Assembly: GCA_037443765.1 (NCBI GenBank) | Contig: JBBINS010000002.1 | Span: 1-64,000, forward strand | DNA from: CAIKZZ01 sp037443765 | GTDB taxonomy: Bacteria; Pseudomonadota; Gammaproteobacteria; Steroidobacterales; Steroidobacteraceae | Direction of reading: 5' to 3' | DNA: 64,000 bases | Shown: positions 37,852-47,231 of the stretch, in pieces | Position numbering within the stretch: position 1 is the first letter of the stretch | How the letters are laid out: every line of letters begins with the position of its first letter | The notes under the pieces: generated by a model | Seen by the model: the letters and a program-made list of their open reading frames with translations, nothing else | Told to the model about the DNA's origin: nothing | Databases searched by the model: none | Position numbers and translations under genes: made by a program

Positions 37852-39465
37852 TCAGCCGCCGATCTTGCCGTTGACGATCGGGGCGAAGGCCGTCAGCGCG
37901 TCGAGCGCCGAGCCCGTACCGAGCGCCTGGTCCGGGAAGACCTGCGAGAACATGGCCTGCTGGCCGTGCAGCGCCATGTAGTTGAGGAGCACCGTCTGCA
38001 CGAGCAGCAGCACGTTGTTCGCCGCGGGACTTGCGGACGCGTCGACGTTGCCGCCCGGGTTCGTGAATGCCCCGATCTGCTGGTGACGGGCCGCCGCCAG
38101 CCCGCCGGCGCCGTCGAGCAGCTGCGGCCGTCCGCCGGGGTTATAGACGAGGAAGTAGGTCGCGGCGACGCCGCCGTTGTCGCTCGTCCACATGAACTTG
38201 CCGCGGCCGTCGACCGAGGTGTCGACCTGGCCACCGGCGGAGATGCCGCCGTCGCTGAACACGTAGACCATCAGCGGCTTCTGCATGCGCGCCGCATATT
38301 CGAGGCAGGCGCCGATGCAGCGGCCGGCACGCAGGTCGCGCAGCTCGCCGGTCGCCCGGCCCTGTCCGTGGTAGTCGTAGCCGCCCATGCTGATCGTGCC
38401 GGCCCCCGCGTAGCCGTTGACGACCATCTTCATGATCGCGGCCGTCTTCTGGAACTCCGGATCGCCCTGATACTCGGCCTGGCTGAAGATACCCGAGCCG
38501 CGGGTCGCGCTCTGGTCGACGATCTGCGGATCGAGGTCGGGGTTGAGCGCCGACGGGCTGGAGAAGTTCTCGGCGAGGTACGCCGACTTCACGTAGTTGC
38601 AGTTGGCCGCGGACTTCACGGCGGCGTCGGCCGCGAGCTGAGTCGAGACGTTGGAGAACTTCTGGCCGCTGATGCGCGACATCGACTCGAGCACCGAGAC
38701 CGCGTCGGCCGGGTTCGTGAAGAGCTGGCCGAGCACGCCGGTGTCGACCAGGCCGGTGACGTTGCTCGCCTGGGTCACGACGGTGGGCGTCAGCGCCGGA
38801 TTGACCATCGACAGCGGCGCCATCGAGTTGCCGCCGGACTGGCTCGCCTGCGAGCCGATCAGCGTCAGCAGCTCGCCCTTGGCGCCGGCCATCGCGATGC
38901 CGTACATCGGATTGTGCGGGTTCGTGTTCGTGTCGTTGTTCGACAGCGCCGGGATCACGACGCCGTTGGTGGCCGCCTGCGTCGAGGGCGCCGTCCGTTC
39001 GAGAATGCCGCGGACGTGCGCGCTGTCGGAGTGGAACAGCAGGCCGAGCCGGTTCTCGATAAAGCTGCCCGTCGCGGAGGAGTTCGGCACCATGCTGCCG
39101 GGCAGACCCATCGCGCCGTACGCCGCCGTCGGCAGGAAGTCGGTCTGACCGCCGGCGCCGCCCACGAGCACGTTGGAGCCGGCGATGTTGCCGCCGCCCG
39201 CGAGATCGAAGCAGATGAACGGGATCTTGCCGGCACCGCCCGTGATGCCGCAGGCGACCTTCTGCGCCAGGATGTCCGGATCGAGCGCCATCGCCCGCCC
39301 CGGATTGAGGAGCAGCCCGAGCGCCGTCGGCGCGATGACCGTGGCGGAGCCCGTCATGAAGCCCTGCGCGATGAAGTCGCGCCGCGTGACGGGACGCTTG
39401 TGGGACCCGTGGCGGATCGGCTCGTCCAGCTCGAGGGTCCGCGGCGGCTTGTTCCGGATGATCAT
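37852..39465 (-). CDS. Tat-exported DUF1501-like protein
   Basis: The 537-residue protein from ATG 39465 (GAGG upstream) has a twin-arginine signal: TRRDF at residues 27-31, then IAQGFMTGSATVIAPTALGLLL. The mature part has IPFICFDLAGGGNIAGSNVLVGG, GLLFHSDSAHVRGILERT, GYAGAGTISMGGYDYHGQGRATGELRDL, MVYVFSDGGISAGG and an alkaline-phosphatase/sulfatase-like pattern seen in DUF1501 proteins. Some databases label close relatives GspF; no secretion-system features support that. DUF1501 proteins are typically encoded beside cytochrome- or LamG-containing proteins, as here. It is the third gene of the minus-strand operon from 43250 and its function is unknown. Confidence 0.7.
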   Translation of the reverse strand: MIIRNKPPRTLELDEPIRHGSHKRPVTRRDFIAQGFMTGSATVIAPTALGLLLNPGRAMALDPDILAQKVACGITGGAGKIPFICFDLAGGGNIAGSNVLVGGAGGQTDFLPTAAYGAMGLPGSMVPNSSATGSFIENRLGLLFHSDSAHVRGILERTAPSTQAATNGVVIPALSNNDTNTNPHNPMYGIAMAGAKGELLTLIGSQASQSGGNSMAPLSMVNPALTPTVVTQASNVTGLVDTGVLGQLFTNPADAVSVLESMSRISGQKFSNVSTQLAADAAVKSAANCNYVKSAYLAENFSSPSALNPDLDPQIVDQSATRGSGIFSQAEYQGDPEFQKTAAIMKMVVNGYAGAGTISMGGYDYHGQGRATGELRDLRAGRCIGACLEYAARMQKPLMVYVFSDGGISAGGQVDTSVDGRGKFMWTSDNGGVAATYFLVYNPGGRPQLLDGAGGLAAARHQQIGAFTNPGGNVDASASPAANNVLLLVQTVLLNYMALHGQQAMFSQVFPDQALGTGSALDALTAFAPIVNGKIGG

Positions 39466-39487
39466 GATGATTGCCTCGATAGTTCCG

Positions 39488-42016
39488 TTACTGCACCAGC
39501 ATCGCGGCACTGCCCGCGACGGCCGCGCAGGCGGCCTTCGCAATCGTCGCGGTGCCCGTCGTATCCGCCGACACGGATGCCGCCAGCTTGTCGATCAGTG
39601 CGTTGACCTCGGTCGTGACCGACGCCGCGGACGGCTGGGTGGCCAGGAACTTGCCCGCCGCCGTGTTGGCGGTGAGCATCTGGTTGATCAGCGGCGTGAT
39701 CAGCGCGTTGCGGCCATTCGTGTCGTAGGCCGCCGCCGGCGCCGCCCCGAAGTTCAGGCCCGGGAAGTACGCCGGGGCGAGCGTCGGGTCGCGAACCAGC
39801 GCGTCGCAGTACTGGATCGACAGCTGCGCGATCGCGGTCTGGTGCGACGCAACGAAGGCCTGGAAGTCCGTCACCGCCGGCAGCGACTGCTGCAGCTTCG
39901 TGTACAGCGCGCTGACCGCCGCGTTGGTCTTCGGCACCGTGGTCATCGTCGACAGCGTCGTATTGATCCGCTCGAAGGTCCGCACGCCGATGTCCGACGG
40001 CAGCGGCGAATCGGTCGGGATCGGCGCGATCGGCGTCGGATCGGTGTGCACGTGGGTCGCGGTCCCGATCTGCTCGAACGTCAGGAAGAACTGGTCGTAC
40101 GACGGCCCCTTCTGCAGCGCGATCGTCGTACCCACCTTCGACAGCGCGACGGCACTGACGGCGCTCTTGGTCGGGTCGAAGCCCTGGCCGGTCACCGTCG
40201 TATTCAGCGGCGCGTACGCCTGGCCGACCGCTGCCTCGGCGCCGTTCACGCCGATGCGCATGCCCTTGATGACCAAGCCGCTGTAGTTGACCGTCGGATC
40301 GAGGCTCAGGAACACCGGCTGGTCGAACAGGTACGAGTAGCTGTCGTACTGCGACACCACGAACATCACGTAGCTCTGGTTGAGGCCCGTGAACTTGTCG
40401 ACGTTGAACAGCAGGTAGTAGCGCTCGCCGACGCCGGCATTGAAGTTGGACTGCACATCGCTCGCCGACATGGCCTTGTTGTAGAGCGCGACCATCTTGA
40501 TCAGTCCCGAGAACGGCCGGTCCGACGAGACCTCGTTGCCGAGCACGAGCGCGAAGGTATTGTCCCACTGCGACAGCGAGCCGCCCTTCTGCGGGTCACC
40601 GCTCGCGACCAGCGCGCCGTTGACGTAGATCTGGCGGCCGTTGATCGGATCGTAGGTCATCACGACGTGCTGCAGCGACGCCTGCAGGACCTGCTTCGCG
40701 TTCGGCGTCGACAGCGGCGGCATTCCGTTCGCGTCGGTGTTCGTGCTGCGCACGAACGCGTCGTAGTTGTACTGCGTCTGGCCGAGCGTGAAGTTCCGCT
40801 GCGTCGTGCCACCCGAGTAGGAAACGATGTACGCCTGCGTCTGCGTCACGTTGGCCGGCGCGACCCACGCCTCGACGCTGTACTCGCCCGTCGTCAGGAT
40901 CATGTCGTGCAGCTTCGCGCTGCCGGTGGTCGTGCCCTGCAGCTTGCCCTTGTTCTGCACCTGCACGCCCCAGCCGCCGACCCAGGTCACGTCGCCCGAC
41001 ATGTCGAGGTTCAGCGCCGGTTCGACGCCGCTCGTGTCGTAGGCGACCGTGCCGGTTCCGGTCTTGAACTCGAACTTGGCGATCAGCCCCGTCTCGACGC
41101 GCGAGCCGCCGTTGTCGACGACGCCGTCGTACAGCGTCAGCGCCTTCGACAGGACGAGGTTCGGGTCGACCTGCGTGATCGGCACCTGGTTCGCGAACGC
41201 CTGGATCGCGGCCAGCATCTGGGCCGATGCCGCGGCGCAGTCGCCGCCCCAGCAGTTGTGAAACTCGTCGTGCAGGCGAACGTAGAACCGCGACAGCGCC
41301 GGCGCGTCGAGATTCATCTTCGGCTGCGCGGCCGCGTAGGCCGCGTCGACGTCGGACTGCGCGAAGTACGGCGACTGCGCCGTCACCGCGCTCGGCGAGT
41401 GGCAGCGCGAGCAGTACTGCGTCAGCAGCGGATACACCGTCGACGCGAACAGCGACGAGTTCGTCGGGAAGGTCCGCGACCCGCCGGCGTCCATGAGCGT
41501 CGGCGCGACCAGCTGCACGGCCGCCTTCGAGGCGCCCATCGTAACGCCGGCCCAGTTCTGGATCCAGGTCGTCATCGTGTCGGAGCAAGCCTGCGTGCTG
41601 GCGAGCCAGCAGTGGTGGCCGCTAGCGACCTTCGCGACGATCTTCGAGCCGGCGGGATTCGTGAGGTCGACCACCGTCTGCGCCGCCTGATAGGCCAGGT
41701 TGACGTCGTCGCTGCGGGCGAACATCGGGCTCTGGTTGCCCTGGATGTGGCACGCGCCGCACTTGTCGGTGGTCTTGACGTTGTTCCAGAAGTTGACGAC
41801 GAACGCCTGGACGTCGCCGCTCGCCGGTGCCGGGCCCGTATAGCTCTGCGTACTGCTGCTGGGCGGCGTGACCGGGTTGGCGGCGGTCTGGACGCTGCCG
41901 GCGCCGCAACCGGCGACCAGCGCGCCGGCGACGACGGCCAGCGCCGCGAGGCGCAGTTGAGCCAGGACTGCCGATGTGCGCGGCAGGAGGGTATCGATTG
42001 AGCCGAAAGCCTTCAT
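39488..42016 (-). CDS. Lipoprotein with two CxxCH haem motifs and a LamG domain
   Basis: The 842-residue protein has a lipoprotein signal (VVAGALVAGCGAG, Cys37). A cytochrome-like N-terminal part carries CGACH (86-90) and CSRCH (202-206), plus Cys pairs in HHCWLASTQAC and HNCWGGDC. The middle (about 310-510) is a LamG/concanavalin-like jelly roll (LIAKFEFKTGTGTVAYDTSG, GEYSVEAWVAPANV, HVVMTYDPINGRQIYVNG, FSGLIKMVALYNKAMSASDV), a carbohydrate- or surface-binding fold. The C-terminal 300 residues are unassigned and contain AAAYDTNGRNALITPLINQM. It lies between the DUF1501-like gene (22 bp) and the CxxCH gene (13 bp). It is probably on the outer membrane, taking part in electron transfer at a bound substrate. 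Confidence 0.75.
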   Translation of the reverse strand: MKAFGSIDTLLPRTSAVLAQLRLAALAVVAGALVAGCGAGSVQTAANPVTPPSSSTQSYTGPAPASGDVQAFVVNFWNNVKTTDKCGACHIQGNQSPMFARSDDVNLAYQAAQTVVDLTNPAGSKIVAKVASGHHCWLASTQACSDTMTTWIQNWAGVTMGASKAAVQLVAPTLMDAGGSRTFPTNSSLFASTVYPLLTQYCSRCHSPSAVTAQSPYFAQSDVDAAYAAAQPKMNLDAPALSRFYVRLHDEFHNCWGGDCAAASAQMLAAIQAFANQVPITQVDPNLVLSKALTLYDGVVDNGGSRVETGLIAKFEFKTGTGTVAYDTSGVEPALNLDMSGDVTWVGGWGVQVQNKGKLQGTTTGSAKLHDMILTTGEYSVEAWVAPANVTQTQAYIVSYSGGTTQRNFTLGQTQYNYDAFVRSTNTDANGMPPLSTPNAKQVLQASLQHVVMTYDPINGRQIYVNGALVASGDPQKGGSLSQWDNTFALVLGNEVSSDRPFSGLIKMVALYNKAMSASDVQSNFNAGVGERYYLLFNVDKFTGLNQSYVMFVVSQYDSYSYLFDQPVFLSLDPTVNYSGLVIKGMRIGVNGAEAAVGQAYAPLNTTVTGQGFDPTKSAVSAVALSKVGTTIALQKGPSYDQFFLTFEQIGTATHVHTDPTPIAPIPTDSPLPSDIGVRTFERINTTLSTMTTVPKTNAAVSALYTKLQQSLPAVTDFQAFVASHQTAIAQLSIQYCDALVRDPTLAPAYFPGLNFGAAPAAAYDTNGRNALITPLINQMLTANTAAGKFLATQPSAASVTTEVNALIDKLAASVSADTTGTATIAKAACAAVAGSAAMLVQ

Positions 42017-42029
42017 GTTCGATACTCCC

Positions 42030-43250
42030 TCAATTACCCATGCAGTAGGCAGCGGTCTCGGCGAACACGTTCTTCAGGGAGTAGCCCTGCGTGAAGTGCC
42101 CGACCATCGTGCTGACCTGGTTACGATCGGCGGCGTTCGACGGCGCGCGTAGGCAGACATTCGTGAACACCTTCTGGACCTGGCACTGCGCGAACTGGGC
42201 GCTCGCGCCGAACTCGGCGCCGAGCGACTTGGCGCCGTTGCCGCTACCGGGCTGCGACTGGTCCCAGCCCATCAGGGCGTTCTGGCCGGCGCGCCAGCGG
42301 TTGTCCCAGTGATCATCCGGCGTGATGTACCCCTGGGGGAACACGGTGTTGTTGTGGAAGTACTTGCCGACGACAGTGCCCGGCGTGTACGCGATCGCGC
42401 CGTTGTCGGTCGTGGTCGTGTCGATGTAGTCGTAGAAGGCGAAGGCCTGGGCCATCGGATCCATGCCGGAGTGGCAGCCGACGCAGTTGTTCAGGAACAC
42501 GCGGCTGTCGCCGCCCGGGCTGCGGCTGACGTCCTGGCGGATCCGGTCGGTCGGCCGGCTCGTGTCCATCACCTGCGCCAGGTCCGTGCACATGTGGTTG
42601 ATCATCGTGAAGCGGAACATCCGACGGTTCGTACCGGCGCTGAAGAACGCGCGGGCGGCGGCGCGGGTCGTCAGCACGCCCGCGGTCGCGGCGGCCGGCA
42701 GCCCGGTCGTCGCGGACTGGGGGGCGCTGACCAGCACGTCGCGCAGGTTCAGCGACTGCGCTTCCATCTGCACGTAGTGATCGTTGGCGGAGTTCGAGTA
42801 GGCCGGCAGCCCGAGGCCGCTCTTGCCGACATAGATGATGTCGGCCGACAACACCGTATTGAACGGCACCTCGTCGCGCACCATGCCGACGACGGTCGCG
42901 ACGTAGTCGTTGAGGGGCGCGAAGGCGGTCTGGTCCGTGTTCGTCCACGGCATCACGAAATTCTTCAGCACGACCGAGTAGAAGTTGCCGTTGGCATCGT
43001 CGATTGCGAGCAGCGCGGCACCCTTTGCATCGCCGCCGCCGATCTTCGCCTGCATGGCGTCGAGCACGGCCTGCGTCGGCGGCGCGCCGTTCAGCCGGTC
43101 GTGGATGCGCATCGCCTGCTCGCGCGACGCCGCGAGCGCCTGCCCGGCCGGCATCGCCAGCACCGCGAGCAGCAGCGCGAGCAACGTCGCGCTCATCGCC
43201 CGCGTCGGGCGTGCTCCGTTCGTCTGCCTCATTTGCATCGCTGCGTTCAT
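42030..43250 (-). CDS. Exported CxxCH-containing protein, first gene of the operon
   Basis: The 406-residue protein has a signal peptide (TLLALLLAVLAMPAGQALAASREQ). One haem-type motif, NNCVGCHSGMDPMAQAFAFYDYID, is at 256-260. The context HSGMDPMAQAFAFYDYIDT resembles DUF1585/1588-type cytochrome regions, where the motif precedes a substrate domain. Further Cys residues are in NHMCTDL, FAQCQVQKVFTNVCLR and AAYCMGN. It starts the minus-strand operon of CxxCH, LamG-cytochrome and DUF1501-like genes and is divergent from the HzsA-like gene, with 335 bp between them. The substrate is unknown. Confidence 0.7.
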   Translation of the reverse strand: MNAAMQMRQTNGARPTRAMSATLLALLLAVLAMPAGQALAASREQAMRIHDRLNGAPPTQAVLDAMQAKIGGGDAKGAALLAIDDANGNFYSVVLKNFVMPWTNTDQTAFAPLNDYVATVVGMVRDEVPFNTVLSADIIYVGKSGLGLPAYSNSANDHYVQMEAQSLNLRDVLVSAPQSATTGLPAAATAGVLTTRAAARAFFSAGTNRRMFRFTMINHMCTDLAQVMDTSRPTDRIRQDVSRSPGGDSRVFLNNCVGCHSGMDPMAQAFAFYDYIDTTTTDNGAIAYTPGTVVGKYFHNNTVFPQGYITPDDHWDNRWRAGQNALMGWDQSQPGSGNGAKSLGAEFGASAQFAQCQVQKVFTNVCLRAPSNAADRNQVSTMVGHFTQGYSLKNVFAETAAYCMGN

Positions 43251-43325
43251 GGCAACTCACTCGCGGTCAGATTGAAACTCGAAACGACTATATCGATAGG
43301 CATTCGCAACGGTAATGTCTCAGGA

Positions 43326-43340
43326 CTGCGACATTCGCGC
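43326..43340. promoter_or_regulatory. Palindromic operator candidate in the divergent cytochrome promoter region
   Basis: CTGCGACATTCGCAG is a perfect inverted repeat (CTGCGA, CAT, TCGCAG) in the 335-bp divergent region 43251-43585, which is AT-richer than its surroundings. The 10-mer CTGCGACATT recurs exactly at 43381-43390, 55 bp further right, without the second arm. AATGTC (43314-43319) and GACATT (43330-43335) form an overlapping second dyad. These suggest a shared regulator for both operons. No gene is supported in this interval. Confidence 0.5.
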
Positions 43341-43585
43341 AGATGTGAATCCCATCTCAGACCACATGAAAGTCGCTGTGCTGCGACATTACGGGCGGTG
43401 GGCGGTGCGGGTTACTCTCGCGTTATTCGAAGGCCTCGGAACACATGAATACGGGATTCGTCATGGCCGAGGCTGTGAGCGTGTTAACAGAATCTGGTGT
43501 CGGCGGACGACATGATGCGGTTCGCTTCACTCGTGCTGCGCGCTTCACGCGCGGCGCGAGCGGCGCGGCCGAAGCGAGGATGCGG

Positions 43586-46453
43586 ATGGATACGTGGAAC
43601 GGAACACTGCTGGTACGCGCGCAGCGCCTGCTCGTCGTCGGCATCGTCGCGGTGCTCGCAGCCGCGTGCTCGAGTAGCAGCGGCACCGCCGGCGGCGGCA
43701 ACAGCGGCATCAGCCTCGGTAGCGGCGGGTCGACGAACGACCCGGTGTCGCCGGACTTCGCGATCGCCTACATCAAGCGCACGCTGCCGAAGGCCGCCGA
43801 CCCGAACGCGATCACGCTCGTCGACGACCTGCGCGTACAGCGTGTTTGGAACGGCACCGCGGATGTCATCGTGCGCGAGAGCGCGAGCCCGTCGGCCGGC
43901 GAGAAGAACATCACGGCGGCGCTCGCCTGCCCGCTGGCGTCGGACCCCAACCAGAATTCGGGACCCGACCACGACGTGCGCGATCTCGACACCTCCTTCG
44001 ATGGCGCGAAGCTCGTGTTCTCGTTCCGCTGCCGCCCGATCAAGAACGCCAAGGAATCGCAGCAGCCGCGCTGGACGATCTTTGAGTACAATCACGCGAC
44101 CGGCAAGCTGCGCCAGGTCATCTCGGATCCGATCGCGGCCGCGCTCGGCCACGACGTCGGCCCGCACTACCTGCCCGACGGCCGCCTCGTGTTCTCGTCG
44201 TCACGTCAGCACGACGCCAAGGCGGTGCTGATCGACGAGGGCAAGGCTCAGTTCTCTGCCGGCATCGAGGGCGACCGCAACCTGCCGGCGTTCGTGCTTC
44301 ACGTGATGACGATCGCGGACGCCAACGGCAACCCCGTCGACGGCAGCACCAGCATCCGGCAGATCTCCTTCAATACGGGCCACGATCTCGACCCGTCCGT
44401 GCTCAACGACGGCCGCATCGTGTTCACGCGCTGGGACCAGAACTCCGGTGCCGGCATGCACCTCTACGCCATCGACCCCGACGGCGGCGACATGCAACTG
44501 CTGTACGGACGCAACAGCCACGACACGGGCAACCCGACGACGGCGCAGGGCGGCTCGCTGGTTCAATTCACGCAGGCGCGGGCGCGGCCGGATGGCAAAG
44601 TCGTCGCGCTGCTGCTGCCGTTCATGGGGACGAACTTCGGCGGCGACATCGCCCTGATCGACTCGGCCAGCTGGGTCGAGAACCTGCAGAGCGTGCTCGG
44701 CGCGACCGTGGCGCCGGGCGCGACCGGTCAGGTACGGATGGTGGTCAACGACGTCATCACGACACAGGCGCCGACCGCCAATCCGAACGCGCCGGCGGGC
44801 ACGCCGGCGCCCTCCGCGCCGGCCTCGCCCGGCGGCCGCTTCTCGAGCGTCTATCCGCTGTGGGACGGGACCAACCGGCTGCTCGTCACATGGTCGCAGT
44901 GCCGGCTGACGATCCAGACCCTCGTCGTCCCCTGCACCTCGGACAACCTCGCGAACGCCACGGCCGTGCCGGCTCCGACGATCTACAGCGTCTGGATCTA
45001 CGACCCCACCAACAACACGCAGCTGCCCATCGCGCCGCCGGTCGAGGGCATCATGTACACGAACGTGGTCGCGCTGCAGCCGCGACTGCCGACCCCGACG
45101 CCGATCCCGGACGCCCAGCCGAGCACGACCGGGTCCTATACGTTCACGCTCGCCGCCGAGGGCGTCGGCATCCTCGATATAAAGAGCGTCTACGACTTCG
45201 ACGGCGTCGACACGGCGCCGGGCGGCATCGCCGCCGTCCGCGACCCGACGACGCGCGTGGCGAGCCCGACCCGGCCGCGCTTCGTGCGCATCGAGAAGGC
45301 CGTGAGCCTGCCCGACAAGGAGGTGCTGCCGAACGCCGCCCTCCCCAACTTCGCCTTCGGCGCCGCCGGCAACTTCATGCGCGAAATCATCGGCTACGCG
45401 CCGGTGGAACCGGACGGCTCGGTGCGTGTGACGGTGCCGTCGAATATTCCCTTCCAGATCAGCATCCTCGATGCCAACGGCCGGCGCCTCGACGGCGCCT
45501 TCCCGCGTCATCGCGCCTGGCTGCAGGTCCGCACTGGCGAGACGGTGGTCTGCAACGGCTGCCACACCCAGCAGCAGATTCCGCCGTCGAATTCGCACGG
45601 CCGCACGGGACTGTTCTCGCTCGTGAATACGGGTGCAGCCGCCGGCGTGGCGTTCCCGAACACGGCCCTGCAAGTGACCAACCGCACCGGTGCCAACGTG
45701 GCCCCGGCCCGCCTGCCGAACGGCGGCGAAACGATGGCCGAGTACCGCGCCGCGGAGCAGGTCACCTGCGTCGACGTGGCGTGCTCGGCCAACCCGGCGG
45801 TCGATCTCGTCTTCGCCGACGTATGGACGATCACCGGCGTGGGCACGGCCGATCCGGCGTTCTCATGGACCTACGCGCAGCTTGGGACGCCCGCCCCGGT
45901 CCGCGCCGACTGCGAGACCAACTGGCAGGGCAACTGCCGGATCACGATCCATTACCCGCTGCACATCGCCCCGCTCTGGACCAGTCCGCGGTCGACCATC
46001 ACCGCGATCGACCCGACGTCGACGGTGGCGTACACGACCTGCACGGGCTGTCACAGCCCCAAGACGACCGCGGGCGTCAAGCAGGTCCCCGCCGGCCAGC
46101 TCGACCTCTCCAGCTCGCCGGCCTCGACCAATCCCTGCGTCCAGCAGGAGTTCACGTCCTTCTGCCAGCTGCTGTTCCCGCACCCGCAGCTCGACCCTGT
46201 TACTATGCAGCCGGTCATCGTGCCCGGACCGCCGGACCCGGTGACGGGCCTGCCCACGCAGGTCATCGTTCAGGTCAATCCGCCAATGAGCGGCGCGGGA
46301 GCGAATGCTTCGGCGGCCTTCTTCAACGAGTTCGCCACCGGTGGCACGCACGCCGGCTGGCTGACCGGGGCCGAGCTGAAGCTGATCTCCGAGTGGCTCG
46401 ACATCGGCGCCCAGTACTACAACGATCCGTTCGCGATCCCACCTGCCAACTGA
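43586..46453 (+). CDS. HzsA-like lipoprotein with two CxxCH motifs
   Basis: From ATG 43586 (GAGG 6 bp upstream; an ATG at 43580 is also possible) the protein is 955 residues. It has a lipobox VLAAACSSSS. A beta-propeller-like part contains repeats such as DVRDLDTSFDGAKLVFSFRCR, VGPHYLPDGRLVFSSSRQHD and HDLDPSVLNDGRIVFTRWDQ. These match the family that includes the middle domain of hydrazine synthase alpha. VVCNGCHTQQ (656-660) and TTCTGCHSPK (819-823) are haem-type motifs late in the chain. Relatives occur far outside anammox bacteria, so hydrazine synthesis is not implied. It is the first gene of a plus-strand run through 49857 and is likely outer-membrane or periplasmic. Confidence 0.78.
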   Translation: MDTWNGTLLVRAQRLLVVGIVAVLAAACSSSSGTAGGGNSGISLGSGGSTNDPVSPDFAIAYIKRTLPKAADPNAITLVDDLRVQRVWNGTADVIVRESASPSAGEKNITAALACPLASDPNQNSGPDHDVRDLDTSFDGAKLVFSFRCRPIKNAKESQQPRWTIFEYNHATGKLRQVISDPIAAALGHDVGPHYLPDGRLVFSSSRQHDAKAVLIDEGKAQFSAGIEGDRNLPAFVLHVMTIADANGNPVDGSTSIRQISFNTGHDLDPSVLNDGRIVFTRWDQNSGAGMHLYAIDPDGGDMQLLYGRNSHDTGNPTTAQGGSLVQFTQARARPDGKVVALLLPFMGTNFGGDIALIDSASWVENLQSVLGATVAPGATGQVRMVVNDVITTQAPTANPNAPAGTPAPSAPASPGGRFSSVYPLWDGTNRLLVTWSQCRLTIQTLVVPCTSDNLANATAVPAPTIYSVWIYDPTNNTQLPIAPPVEGIMYTNVVALQPRLPTPTPIPDAQPSTTGSYTFTLAAEGVGILDIKSVYDFDGVDTAPGGIAAVRDPTTRVASPTRPRFVRIEKAVSLPDKEVLPNAALPNFAFGAAGNFMREIIGYAPVEPDGSVRVTVPSNIPFQISILDANGRRLDGAFPRHRAWLQVRTGETVVCNGCHTQQQIPPSNSHGRTGLFSLVNTGAAAGVAFPNTALQVTNRTGANVAPARLPNGGETMAEYRAAEQVTCVDVACSANPAVDLVFADVWTITGVGTADPAFSWTYAQLGTPAPVRADCETNWQGNCRITIHYPLHIAPLWTSPRSTITAIDPTSTVAYTTCTGCHSPKTTAGVKQVPAGQLDLSSSPASTNPCVQQEFTSFCQLLFPHPQLDPVTMQPVIVPGPPDPVTGLPTQVIVQVNPPMSGAGANASAAFFNEFATGGTHAGWLTGAELKLISEWLDIGAQYYNDPFAIPPAN

Positions 46454-46457
46454 CCGA

Positions 46458-47231
46458 ATGCGTACAGTTCTGAAGCTCGCGAGCTTACTTATTCTGGCAA
46501 CGGCGGCGGGACTCGCGCACTCGGCAGACGGCGCGCGGCAATTCGACCGCGACGCCGGCCGCTACGTCGACGTCGCCGTCGCCGACCCCTACCTCGAACT
46601 GCACACCGGTGCTGGCGCGAGCTACCCGGTATTCCGCGTCATCCCGCGCGGCGAGCACATCGAGATCCTGTTCCGGCGCACCGACTGGTTCAAGGTCCGC
46701 GACGACCACGACCGCGAGGGCTGGGCGCACCGCGACAACATGCAGGAGACCCTGCTCGCGTCGGGCGAGAAGCTGCCGCTCGAGGACCTGTCGCACCGTG
46801 ACTTCGACATCTGGCCGTGGGAATCCGGCGTCCAGAGCGGCAACTTCGGCGGCGGCAACGTCAACAGCATCTACGTCGGCTATTCGCTGAACCCGAACCT
46901 GGCCACCGAGCTCGGCGTGTCACAGACCCTCGGGCGCTCCGCCAATGGCGTGCTCGCGGTCCTTGGCCTCACACACTCGCCGCGTCCCGACTGGCGCCTC
47001 GCGCCGTTCGTGCAGCTCGGCAGCGGTGTCATCAGGATCCAGCCGAAGGCGACGATCATCTCGCCGCCGGAGCGCACCGAACAGGTCGCCTACTACGGCG
47101 CCGGCGTCAAATGGTACCTGTCGCGTCGCTTCATCCTGCGTGCGGACTACCGCAGCTACGTGCTCTTCACGCGACGCGACACAAACGAGGATCGGAACGA
47201 ATGGAAAGCAGGCTTCGCGTTCTTCTTCTGA
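46458..47231 (+). CDS. SH3-domain plus outer-membrane beta-barrel protein
   Basis: The 257-residue protein has a signal peptide (LKLASLLILATAAGLAHSADG) and then a bacterial SH3 domain (about residues 37-95: VADPYLELHTGAGASYPVFRVIPRGEHIEILFRRTDWFKVRD). An OmpA/OmpW-like eight-strand barrel follows (SIYVGYSLNPNLATELGVSQ, WRLAPFVQLGSGVI, YYGAGVKWYLSRRFILRADYRSY, EWKAGFAFFF), ending in the C-terminal Phe favoured by the Bam machinery. It starts 4 bp after the HzsA-like gene and overlaps the next gene by 31 bp. It may anchor or dock the periplasmic partners at the outer membrane. Confidence 0.75.
   Translation: MRTVLKLASLLILATAAGLAHSADGARQFDRDAGRYVDVAVADPYLELHTGAGASYPVFRVIPRGEHIEILFRRTDWFKVRDDHDREGWAHRDNMQETLLASGEKLPLEDLSHRDFDIWPWESGVQSGNFGGGNVNSIYVGYSLNPNLATELGVSQTLGRSANGVLAVLGLTHSPRPDWRLAPFVQLGSGVIRIQPKATIISPPERTEQVAYYGAGVKWYLSRRFILRADYRSYVLFTRRDTNEDRNEWKAGFAFFF

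Noticed and set aside
37852..39465. Type II secretion component GspF
   Set aside because: A Tat signal and no inner-membrane GspF helices are seen; the label in databases appears to be an error.
39173..42001. 942-codon plus-strand open frame opposite the LamG-cytochrome gene
   Set aside because: Arg/His/Val-rich antisense translation without domains; the minus-strand gene has a signal peptide, CxxCH motifs and a LamG fold.
43586..46453. Hydrazine synthase and anammox metabolism
   Set aside because: The protein shares only the HzsA-type domain family; no HzsB/C or hydrazine dehydrogenase is present, and relatives are widespread in non-anammox bacteria.
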